DNA of 64,000 nt, from positions 1,054,001-1,118,000 of the forward strand of contig NZ_CP016210.1 in the NCBI RefSeq assembly GCF_001682385.1, given 5' to 3'. The notes under the pieces were generated by a model. That model was not told where the DNA came from and searched no databases. It saw only the letters and a program-made list of their open reading frames with translations. Positions 57,143-64,000 of this stretch are shown in pieces. The number at the start of each line of letters is the position of its first letter. The first letter of the stretch is position 1. Both the position numbers and the translations under genes were made by a program. The DNA is from Azoarcus olearius. GTDB lineage: Bacteria; Pseudomonadota; Gammaproteobacteria; Burkholderiales; Rhodocyclaceae.

Positions 57143-57161
57143 TAGCTCATATGGTGAGCTA
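57143..57161. promoter_or_regulatory. candidate WYL operator in the divergent BREX/helicase intergenic region
   Basis: TAGCTCA (57143-57149), TATGG and TGAGCTA (57155-57161) form a perfect 7-bp dyad with a 5-nt spacer. It lies between the start codons of the helicase-nuclease (57063) and brxA (57266), so one bound protein could control both. Core and spacing equal the dyad at 50684-50702. Promoter boxes in this region are not clear to me. Confidence 0.7.
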
Positions 57162-57265
57162 GCAGTGGCCGTACATTTACACCCTGAGCGCGCTCGGCTA
57201 GAGTCCAAGCCATTTGAGGCGCGCCCTGCTGATTACCACTGCAAGGTTCCGCCGGCCTGATTACC

Positions 57266-58045
57266 GTGACCTCAAACGAATCCCTCACTAAGCTGGGCTA
57301 TCGGCTTGGCCGCGGCGGTACGCATGCCGCGCGCACCATGATGTTCGACGAGCTGACCGTGCTTTTTGAGCACACCACGCCCGACACGACGCGTGACGGC
57401 TATCGAGAAGAGGTGGTGAGCCTCAACATCCTCGGCAAGCCTACACAGAAGTCGCGTGCTCTCACGTTTGGCCATCTCACCGAGTTGTATGGCTTGGACC
57501 CAGCCATCCCTGTGTTCCGAGTCTTTCGAAGGCTTTGGGCGCTCGATGAAGGTGCGCGGCCATTGCTCGCGCTGATGCTCGCGCTGGTACGCGACCCGGT
57601 GCTTCGACTCTCTGAATCCTTCGTTCTCGCCAAGGCGGAAGGCGAAAGTGTGCTCCGCGAGGACGTGGAGGAGTTCATCGCTGCAAAAGAGCCCGACCGC
57701 TTCAGCGCCGCCTCGCTCAAGTCCATCGCCCAGAACATCAACGGGAGCTGGACGCAGGCGGGCTTCATGACGGGGCGGGTGCGGAAGGTCCGCACAGCGC
57801 CAAAAGTCACGCCGACCAACATCACCTATGCATTATTCTTGGGGCATCTTGAAGGTTTGACCGGGCAGCGGCTGTTTTCTTCGCGCTGGATGACGCTGTT
57901 GTGTAGCTCGCCTAGTGAGCTAGAGACCCTGGCAAACTCAGCCTCGCATCGTGGGCAAATCGTTTTCCTGAACGCTGGCGGGGTGAAGGAAGTCCGCTTC
58001 CCGGGTTTCCTGACTGCCGAAGAGGAGCAGTGGCTACATGAGTAG
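57266..58045 (+). CDS. brxA: BREX protein BrxA (DUF1819)
   Basis: The 259-aa protein matches BrxA: YRLGRGGTHAARTMMFDELT at the start, RVFRRLWALDEGARPLLALM, then SLKSIAQNINGSWTQAGFM and a C-terminal DNA-binding-like part. BrxA has an all-helical NusB-like fold and is needed for type 1 BREX in some hosts. GTG 57266 keeps the family N-terminus, though Shine-Dalgarno is poor; ATG 57338 would truncate it. It overlaps brxB by 8 nt. A degenerate copy of the operator dyad lies inside (57904-57922). Confidence 0.88.
   Translation: MTSNESLTKLGYRLGRGGTHAARTMMFDELTVLFEHTTPDTTRDGYREEVVSLNILGKPTQKSRALTFGHLTELYGLDPAIPVFRVFRRLWALDEGARPLLALMLALVRDPVLRLSESFVLAKAEGESVLREDVEEFIAAKEPDRFSAASLKSIAQNINGSWTQAGFMTGRVRKVRTAPKVTPTNITYALFLGHLEGLTGQRLFSSRWMTLLCSSPSELETLANSASHRGQIVFLNAGGVKEVRFPGFLTAEEEQWLHE
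57904..57922. repeat. third, degenerate copy of the WYL-operator dyad inside brxA
   Basis: TAGCTCG (57904-57910), CCTAG and TGAGCTA (57916-57922) match the intergenic dyad except one arm base. It is in coding sequence, so it may be coincidence or an internal roadblock-type site. Confidence 0.4.
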
Positions 58046-58604
58046 CAAGGTTGCGAAACTGGTTGGTGCTTATCGGGAGCACATTTCTGTGCCGTGGGCA
58101 GGTGGCCTGGCGGCCATTCAGCGCGTCATCTTCGCGGTGTATGACAAGACCGATGAACTGCGGCTGCGCGCGCACATCGACGAATTCCGTCTGGCCACGC
58201 TCGAGGCCGGTCACGAATGGCTGCTTCTGGATGTCACCAACGCCTTCCCTGAGTGGATGGCGGCTCAGGAGTACCGTGACGCCTACTTCGAGTGTCCCGA
58301 GGACCTCACTGGCTATCAGGCCGGTGAAATCACTGAGTTCGTCCATGGCCTCGTCGAGCGCATCAAAGCGACCATGGCCGCCGAGGCGACGCCGAACACG
58401 GTGGTGGCCCTGATGGGCGTCGGCAGCCTCTTCGGACTGGCGCGCGTCTCATCGGTCGTCGAAGGCATCAAGGACGCGGTGAGTGGGCGACTGGTCGTGT
58501 TCTTCCCCGGCGAGTACCACCCGGAGAACCACGCCTACCGGCTGCTCGACGCGCGCGACGGCTGGAATTACCTCGCTGTCCCGCTGCTGGCCAAGGAAGC
58601 CTGA
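58038..58604 (+). CDS. brxB: BREX protein BrxB (DUF1788)
   Basis: The 188-aa protein has the DUF1788 features TLEAGHEWLLLDVTNAFPEW, ALMGVGSLFGLARVSSVVEG and GRLVVFFPGEYHPENHAYRL. BrxB is an essential BREX type 1 component of unknown biochemistry, with a P-loop-NTPase-like fold lacking Walker residues. It overlaps brxA and precedes brxC by 43 nt. Confidence 0.92.
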   Translation: MSSKVAKLVGAYREHISVPWAGGLAAIQRVIFAVYDKTDELRLRAHIDEFRLATLEAGHEWLLLDVTNAFPEWMAAQEYRDAYFECPEDLTGYQAGEITEFVHGLVERIKATMAAEATPNTVVALMGVGSLFGLARVSSVVEGIKDAVSGRLVVFFPGEYHPENHAYRLLDARDGWNYLAVPLLAKEA

Positions 58605-58647
58605 GCAACACGAAGCTGTAGTCAAAACAAGAACAAGGGAACACGCT

Positions 58648-61600
58648 GTGCTGAACCGTGACATCTACGTCAAATCCCCCGAGCAAAACCGGCTGGCCAA
58701 CAATGGTGTCGCCGAAGTCTCCGAAGACCACTCTGCCGCCGCCCTCGAGGTGCTGCGTTACGAGCTCGAAACCTTCGTGTGCGATGGACAGTACGCGAAG
58801 GGCATCGAGACCATCCTCTCGACCTTCCTGCGCAACCTGGGCACCAAGTCCGAACAGCCTGGGGTGTGGATTTCCGGCTTCTACGGCTCGGGTAAGTCTC
58901 ACCTGGCGAAGATGCTGCGTGCGCTGTGGACCGACCTGCAGCTGCCTGGCGGCGCCTCGGCGCGTGGCCTGGCGCACCTTCCCGACGCGGTCGCAGACCA
59001 GCTCAAGGAGCTGAGTACCGAAGGCAAGCGCAACGGCGGGCTGCATGCGGCAGCCGGCAAGCTCGGTGCCGGGGCAGGGGACAACGTGCGCCTGGCGCTG
59101 CTGGGCATCATCTTTAAGTCGAAGGGCTTGCCCGAGCAGTTCGCACAGGCACGCTTCGTGATGTGGCTCAAGCACGAGGGGCTGCTCGATGCGGTGCAGT
59201 CCAACCTGGAGGCGGCGGGCCGCAGCTTCACGCAGGAGCTCCCGCACCTCTACGTCTCCAATCACCTGTCGAAAGCCCTGCTGCAGGCCAGCCCGAAGAT
59301 GGCCGAGAGCGAATCGGCGCTGCGACAGCTCATCAAGGCCCAGTTCCCACAGGTCACGGACGTTACCAACGACGAGATGGTCGCTGCCATCCAGGGCGCT
59401 CTGTCGGAAGGTGGCAAGTTCCCGCTAACGCTGGTTGTACTTGACGAGGTACAACAGTACATCGGTTCCGACGCCGAGAAGGCCTACAAGGTGCAGGAGG
59501 TGACCGAGTCGCTTTCCAAGCACTTCAACGGCCAGTTGTTGTTCGTCGGCACCGGCCAATCGGCCCTTTCCGGAATGCCCAACCTGCAGCGCCTGATGGG
59601 CCGCTTCCCGGTGCAGGTCACGCTGGGCGACTGGGACGTCGAGAACGTCACCCGCAAAATCATCCTCGCCAAGAAGTCGACCGCCCAGCCCGAAATTGAC
59701 CGCGTTTGGCGCGACAACCTGGGTGAAATCTCCCGACACCTGCGCGGCACCAAGCTCGAACACGTCACCGACGACGAAGCGGTCATCACCGCCGACTACC
59801 CCATCCTGCCTGTGCGTCGCCGTTTCTGGGAAAACATCCTGCGCACCATCGACGCCACCGGCACCGTCGCCCAGCTTCGCAGCCAGCTCCGCGTGGTGCA
59901 TGAAGCCGCCCTGGAAACTGCTGAGCGGCCTCTAGGTCACGTGGTCTCGGGCGATTTCCTGTACGACCAGATTGCCGCCAACCTGGTCTCCACCGCCCAG
60001 TTGTCCCGGGAAATCTTCGAGGGCGTGCAGAAGTTCGCTGCCGGTGACGCCTCGTCCCAGCTCAAGGCTCGGCTGCTCAAGCTCATCTATCTCATCAACA
60101 AGCTCCCCGCGGAGAAGGCGCTCACCATCGGCCTAAAGCCGACTGAGGACGTGCTGGCCGATTTGCTGGTCACCGACCTGAAGGGTGGTTCGACAGAGCT
60201 GCGCCGAACCATTCCTGCTCTGCTCGATGAGCTTCAGGAGAAAGACCACCTGGTAATGGCGCTCGATGGCCCCAATGGCGCCGAGTACCACCTGCAGACC
60301 CGCGAATCGAGCGCCTGGTACGATGAGTTTCGCTCCCAGGAGTCCCAGCTCAAGGCTTCGCCACAGAACGTTGAGGTCAAGCGTGCGGAGTTCTTCAAGG
60401 CGCGCTTCCGTGCCGTGTTGAGCAAGGTGCGCGCGGTCCAGGGCTCGGCGCCCGAGGTGCGCACGCTCTCGGCCTGCTTCGACGAAGCCTTGCCGAAAGA
60501 CCACGACAAGGCGCTTTACCTCTGGATTCAGGATGAGTGGCAGACCGACCAGAAATCCGTCATCGCCGAAGCGCGCATGAAAAGCGCGGAGAACCCGACG
60601 CTCTTCGCCTACATGCCAGCGCAGAGCAAGACCGACCTTGCCAACGCCATCGTTACCCTGGAAGCCGCCAAGGCCACGCTCAGCCGCAAGGGCACGCCCA
60701 ACACCGAGGAAGGCCGTAACGCGCAGCGGTCGATGGAAAGCCGTCAGCGCAATGCCGAGAAGGAAATCGAGACCCTGCTCAACACCTTGTTTGCGGGCGT
60801 TCGCGTGTTTCAGGCCGGCGGTCAGGAGGTCACCCAAGGTAACGACCTGGCCGAGCGCCTCAATGCTGCAGTTAAGTCCTCAGTCATCCGTCTGTATCGC
60901 GAGTTCGACATCGCTGACCAGAAGGGTTGGGACAAGGTGCTGGACGAGGCCCGCAAGGGCAACGCCGAAGCCATGCGCGCCATCAACCATCTGCAGGAGC
61001 CCAAGTCCCACCCGGTGTGCCAGAAGATTCTCGGCTTCCTGGGAGCGGGTAAGAAAGGCGCCGACATCCGCGAGAATTTCGAATCGCCCCCGTACGGCTG
61101 GCCGCGCGACACAATCGACGGCGCGCTCTACATCCTGCTCGCCACCGGCGAACTCAAGGCACGCGACCTCGCGCACAAGGCGGTCGACGCCAAATCGCTG
61201 GAGCGCAGCAAGCTCACCCAGGCCTTTTTTGAGCCGGAATCCGTCAACATCACCCCCATCCAGAAAATCAAGATTCGCACGCTGTTCCAGAATCTGGGCA
61301 TCGGCTGCCAACCGGGCGAGGAACTGGCCAAGGCGCCCGCTTTCATTACCAAGCTCAAGTCCCTGGCCGCGGCAGCCGGCGGCCTCGCACCGCAGCCCGA
61401 ACCGCCCAGCCCTGCAGCCATCACCGCTCTCGAACAGGCGAGTGGCAATGGTCTTTTGCTGGAGTTCGTTTCCAAGGCCGATGAACTCACTACCTTGGCA
61501 AAACAGTGGGAGCAAACCGCTCAGCTCATTCAGAAGCGCCAGCAGCTCTGGAACCAGCTCACTGCCCTCCTGGACCACGCCAAGTCGCTCAGCCCCTATG

Positions 61601-62109
61601 CCGAGCTGAAGGCCGAGGTCGCAGCCATCTCCGCGCAGCGCAGCCTGCTGGCCGAGCCAGACCCGGTCCGACCGGTACTGGAGCGCACCACCGAAACCCT
61701 GCGTAAGGCCCTTACCGCCAAGCTCGACGGCTACAGCGATGAGTTTGAGGCACAGATGGCGCAGCTTGAAGCCGACAGTAACTGGCAAAAGCTCGACGGC
61801 GAGAAGCACGCCGAGCTGATACGCGCTCACCACATCGATTCGCCCGCCAGTCTTGACCTCTCCACCGCAGAGAAGCTCTCGGATGCGCTGGATGAGTGCG
61901 ACCTGCAGCGCTGGATAGAGCGCACTCAGGCCCTGACCACCCGCTTCGCTGCGGTGCGGATGGATGCCGCCAAGCTCCTCAAGCCGAATGTCGTCCAGGT
62001 GAAGCTGCCACAGCGAACGTTGAACGATGCGAATGAGGTGAGAGCTTGGCTATTTGAGGTTGAGAGACTTCTACTTGAGAAGATTGAGCAGGGGCCTATC
62101 GCGCTATGA
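58648..62109 (+). CDS. brxC: BREX protein BrxC (AAA+ ATPase)
   Basis: The ~1153-aa ATPase has Walker A at residues 77-84 (GFYGSGKS) and Walker B at D266-E267 (LTLVVLDEVQQYIG). The N-terminus RDIYVKSPEQNRLANNGVA is as in BrxC. BrxC is a core ATPase of type 1 BREX, thought to form large complexes with PglX and BrxB. GTG 58648 with AAGGGA 7 nt upstream is preferred; the open frame reaches back into brxB. Its stop overlaps the next gene (ATGA). Length fits the family. Confidence 0.94.
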   Translation: MLNRDIYVKSPEQNRLANNGVAEVSEDHSAAALEVLRYELETFVCDGQYAKGIETILSTFLRNLGTKSEQPGVWISGFYGSGKSHLAKMLRALWTDLQLPGGASARGLAHLPDAVADQLKELSTEGKRNGGLHAAAGKLGAGAGDNVRLALLGIIFKSKGLPEQFAQARFVMWLKHEGLLDAVQSNLEAAGRSFTQELPHLYVSNHLSKALLQASPKMAESESALRQLIKAQFPQVTDVTNDEMVAAIQGALSEGGKFPLTLVVLDEVQQYIGSDAEKAYKVQEVTESLSKHFNGQLLFVGTGQSALSGMPNLQRLMGRFPVQVTLGDWDVENVTRKIILAKKSTAQPEIDRVWRDNLGEISRHLRGTKLEHVTDDEAVITADYPILPVRRRFWENILRTIDATGTVAQLRSQLRVVHEAALETAERPLGHVVSGDFLYDQIAANLVSTAQLSREIFEGVQKFAAGDASSQLKARLLKLIYLINKLPAEKALTIGLKPTEDVLADLLVTDLKGGSTELRRTIPALLDELQEKDHLVMALDGPNGAEYHLQTRESSAWYDEFRSQESQLKASPQNVEVKRAEFFKARFRAVLSKVRAVQGSAPEVRTLSACFDEALPKDHDKALYLWIQDEWQTDQKSVIAEARMKSAENPTLFAYMPAQSKTDLANAIVTLEAAKATLSRKGTPNTEEGRNAQRSMESRQRNAEKEIETLLNTLFAGVRVFQAGGQEVTQGNDLAERLNAAVKSSVIRLYREFDIADQKGWDKVLDEARKGNAEAMRAINHLQEPKSHPVCQKILGFLGAGKKGADIRENFESPPYGWPRDTIDGALYILLATGELKARDLAHKAVDAKSLERSKLTQAFFEPESVNITPIQKIKIRTLFQNLGIGCQPGEELAKAPAFITKLKSLAAAAGGLAPQPEPPSPAAITALEQASGNGLLLEFVSKADELTTLAKQWEQTAQLIQKRQQLWNQLTALLDHAKSLSPYAELKAEVAAISAQRSLLAEPDPVRPVLERTTETLRKALTAKLDGYSDEFEAQMAQLEADSNWQKLDGEKHAELIRAHHIDSPASLDLSTAEKLSDALDECDLQRWIERTQALTTRFAAVRMDAAKLLKPNVVQVKLPQRTLNDANEVRAWLFEVERLLLEKIEQGPIAL

Positions 62110-62801
62110 CAGTCATGCCGTGGGGCAAGGCGAAGCTTTCCGAGAAGACTCTGGAGATTAATTTCGCAAGCCAGCTGAATCATGAATGTGGAGGGAGGCT
62201 CCTGTGGTTCGGCCTTACTCAGAAGCAAGAGGCAGAGCAGGGCTTTGACATCGCAACCCGGGTTGGCAAGGGGCTTTTCATCGTACAGATGAAGGCTTCT
62301 ACGCATCTGCTCAAATCGGGTGAGCGCCAGTTCAAAGCTCCTCACGAACAGCTAGAGAATCTTCGCAAGCTCACCGTGCAAGGCGGAGGAACGATACCGA
62401 AGGGCTGCATCTTCTATGCATTCCCCGTGATTGGGACTCCTGCCGAACTGTCTGCGCACACGAATGTATTGGCCAATACGTGGCTGTGCGATGTCGCGGA
62501 CATTCCTTGGTTGGGTGCTCCAACCACTGCCAAAGGTAGTCTCCGACAAGACGGAAACCATTACGTCAAGGTTTCGCCTGGGAGCGCTCCCTTGAACTCA
62601 AGCAAACCGGGGCTCGCTACTTTTCATTCCGACCCGGTGGAGGTTGATGTCATCAGTGGTGAGAAGCTGGTCCATGTCATTACGCGGGAGGGGGCTTCGT
62701 CCGGTCTCCTTGAGGTGATAACGCATAACCATTTCCGTGATTTTTGGGACCTGTGTCAGCAGTTTCACCGCAAGGCCTTTGCGGTCGCTTTTCTTGGATA
62801 G
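62106..62801 (+). CDS. PD-(D/E)XK-like protein inserted between brxC and pglX
   Basis: The 231-aa protein is not a canonical BREX subunit. Its N-terminal third fits an (E)-D-(Q)xK nuclease core: E17, D48 in QGFDIATRVG and Q61-x-K63 in LFIVQMKAS. The remainder (VITHNHFRDFWDLCQQFHRK) is unrecognised. The ATG overlaps the brxC stop and pglX starts 2 nt after its stop, so it is fully embedded. Its base composition is visibly lower in GC than brxC and pglX. The nuclease call is by motif only. It may add DNA cleavage to a system not known to cut DNA, or have a regulatory role. Confidence 0.65.
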   Translation: MTVMPWGKAKLSEKTLEINFASQLNHECGGRLLWFGLTQKQEAEQGFDIATRVGKGLFIVQMKASTHLLKSGERQFKAPHEQLENLRKLTVQGGGTIPKGCIFYAFPVIGTPAELSAHTNVLANTWLCDVADIPWLGAPTTAKGSLRQDGNHYVKVSPGSAPLNSSKPGLATFHSDPVEVDVISGEKLVHVITREGASSGLLEVITHNHFRDFWDLCQQFHRKAFAVAFLG

Positions 62802-62803
62802 CC

Positions 62804-64000
62804 ATGTCAGCTCTCGCAAAACCCCTCCGCACCCAGCTCGAAAACACCGTCAAATCCGCCCGCGACATCGCCGAGACCGCCGCCCGTGCCGCCCTGCAGC
62901 AGCTCGCGGTGGGCGAAGGCAGGCTGCCGGACTACCTGAACGACGCCCAGCGCGCCTTGCGCCGCCGCCTGCGCGCCCACGGCCGCAGCCTGGGCGATGC
63001 CAAGCACGGCGACGACACCCAGGAACTGCGCCGGCTGGTGTGGGAGGTGGCCTACGAGCACTGGCACCGCATGTTGTTCGCCCGCTTCCTCGCCGAAAAC
63101 GGCCTGCTGTTGTGGGAGCCGGGTGCGGCAGTGTCGCTGCAGGACTGCCGCGAGATGGTCGACCACCACCCCGAGATGGCGATGGGCGCGCGCAGCGAGT
63201 GGGAACTGGCTGGCAAGCTCGCCGCGCGCATGCTGCCGCAGGTCTTCAAGCCGCAGCATCCGGTGTTCGAGCTGGTGTTCGCGCCCGAGCATCAGCGCGA
63301 GCTGGAACGCCTGCTCGCCGCGCTACCGCCCGAGGTCTTCCAGGCCAGCGACAGCCTGGGCTGGGTGTATCAGTTCTGGCAGGCGCGGCGCAAGGACGAG
63401 GTCAACGCCTCCGAAGTGAAGATTGGCGCGGACGAGCTGCCCGCCGTCACCCAGCTGTTCACCGAGCCCTACATGGTGGACTTCCTGCTCCACAACTCGC
63501 TCGGCGCCTGGTGGCTCACCCGCCACCCGGCCACGCCGTGCCCGGTGCCGCTCACCTATCTGCGCAGGCTGGAGGATGGCACGCCGGCGGCGGGTCGCTT
63601 CGAGGGCTGGCCCGATACCCTAGCCGACTTCAAGCTGCTCGACCCCTGCTGCGGCTCGGGGCATTTTTTGGTGGCGGCTTTCCTGATGCTGGTGCCGATG
63701 CGCATCGTGGCGGAACACCTCTCCGCCCGCGAGGCGGTGGATGCGGTGCTGCGCGACAACCTGCATGGCCTGGAGCTGGACCCGCGCTGCGTGGAAATTG
63801 CGGTGTTCGCGCTGGCGCTCGCCGCCTGGCGCTTCCCGGACGAAACCGGCCAGCCGCTGGGCGTGCGCGCGGACATGCCCGCGCCCAACATCGCCTGCTG
63901 CGGGCTGAAGGTGGCCGCACGGGCGGCGGACTGGATGGCGCTGGTCCCCGACGAAGTGCCCAACGCCGCCTACCTGCGCCAGGAGCTGCGCCTGCTGCAC
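62804..64000 (+). CDS. pglX: BREX adenine-specific DNA methyltransferase PglX (N-terminal 399 aa; truncated by window end)
   Basis: The frame is open from ATG 62804 to the edge (399 codons). The N-terminal helical region (SALAKPLRTQLENTVKSARD, AYEHWHRMLFARFLAENGLL) and methyltransferase motif I DPCCGSGHF starting at residue 280 match PglX-type m6A methyltransferases. PglX marks host DNA and is needed for phage restriction in BREX. The rest of pglX and any pglZ/brxL lie outside. GC content is clearly higher than in the gene before it. Confidence 0.9.
   Translation, partial: MSALAKPLRTQLENTVKSARDIAETAARAALQQLAVGEGRLPDYLNDAQRALRRRLRAHGRSLGDAKHGDDTQELRRLVWEVAYEHWHRMLFARFLAENGLLLWEPGAAVSLQDCREMVDHHPEMAMGARSEWELAGKLAARMLPQVFKPQHPVFELVFAPEHQRELERLLAALPPEVFQASDSLGWVYQFWQARRKDEVNASEVKIGADELPAVTQLFTEPYMVDFLLHNSLGAWWLTRHPATPCPVPLTYLRRLEDGTPAAGRFEGWPDTLADFKLLDPCCGSGHFLVAAFLMLVPMRIVAEHLSAREAVDAVLRDNLHGLELDPRCVEIAVFALALAAWRFPDETGQPLGVRADMPAPNIACCGLKVAARAADWMALVPDEVPNAAYLRQELRLLH

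Larger units (their letters stand above)
38620..64000. mobile_element. genomic island at tRNA-Phe (right end outside the window)
   Basis: The block starts at the tRNA-Phe 3' end and runs to the window end. It holds a tyrosine integrase, a toxin-antitoxin pair, a Fic protein, a second recombinase-like protein, a TrfA-like initiator with iterons, an IS remnant and a BREX defence locus. Base composition is visibly more mixed than in the core. I could not find a repeat of the tRNA 3' end inside the window, so the right boundary and element type (integrated plasmid, ICE/IME or composite) are unknown. The island call is inference from content. Confidence 0.8.

Noticed and set aside
38620..64000. 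Second copy of the tRNA-Phe 3' end (attR) marking the island's far end
   Set aside because: I did not find one in the window; the boundary must lie beyond 64000 or be too diverged to see.

Overview
The window looks like chromosome of a high-GC betaproteobacterium, most likely Rhodocyclales (Azoarcus/Aromatoleum/Thauera type). The basis is gene content and order: petABC-sspA-sspB, dnaX-ybaB-recR, groESL under a CIRCE element, actP with a DUF485 partner, and an assimilatory nitrate reductase locus, all at strong GC bias. The species assignment is inference; no rRNA is present.

Positions 1-38,700 are core chromosome. A nitrate assimilation operon (SUMT/cobA, FAD oxidoreductase, nasA) sits behind a sigma-54 promoter and a two-hairpin ANTAR-type antitermination leader. 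It is followed by a sensorless MCP, a stand-alone NIT-like protein and a PAS-GGDEF-EAL protein. Next come a cupin, a membrane-anchored Mrr-like nuclease, a nitroreductase, a flavodoxin, the SRP RNA, a ZIP transporter, cfa, dnaX-ybaB-recR, the cytochrome bc1 operon, sspAB, a glycosyltransferase, hemerythrin, a DadA-like dehydrogenase, fbp, an Omp85/TamA-like protein, an ABC importer, groESL, a TctDE-like two-component pair, DUF485-actP, an orphan response regulator with Glu in place of the phospho-acceptor Asp, and tRNA-Phe(GAA).

From tRNA-Phe to the right edge the window is a genomic island whose far end is not included. The entry side has a tyrosine integrase, an acetyltransferase-like gene and a Phd/RelE-type toxin-antitoxin pair. 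Then come a Fic protein with an AbiEi-like N-terminus, a second recombinase-like protein fused to an HTH, a TrfA-like replication initiator, four iterons at exact 22-bp spacing (a plasmid-type origin), and a decayed IS3-family element.

The island's defence block has two divergent arms. The right arm is a BREX type 1 operon (brxA, brxB, brxC, an extra PD-(D/E)XK-like gene, then pglX cut by the window end). The left arm holds a 1376-aa helicase-nuclease, an unrecognised 733-aa protein, a DUF4258-like protein, an ADP-ribosylglycohydrolase and a WYL-domain regulator. Near-identical dyads (T-R-GCTCA-N5-TGAGC-Y-A) lie in the divergent BREX/helicase intergenic region and in front of the DUF4258-ARH-WYL unit, with a third degenerate copy inside brxA. 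This suggests that the WYL protein controls both arms as one system. The left arm, and its apparent co-regulation with BREX, is the best candidate here for something not yet described.
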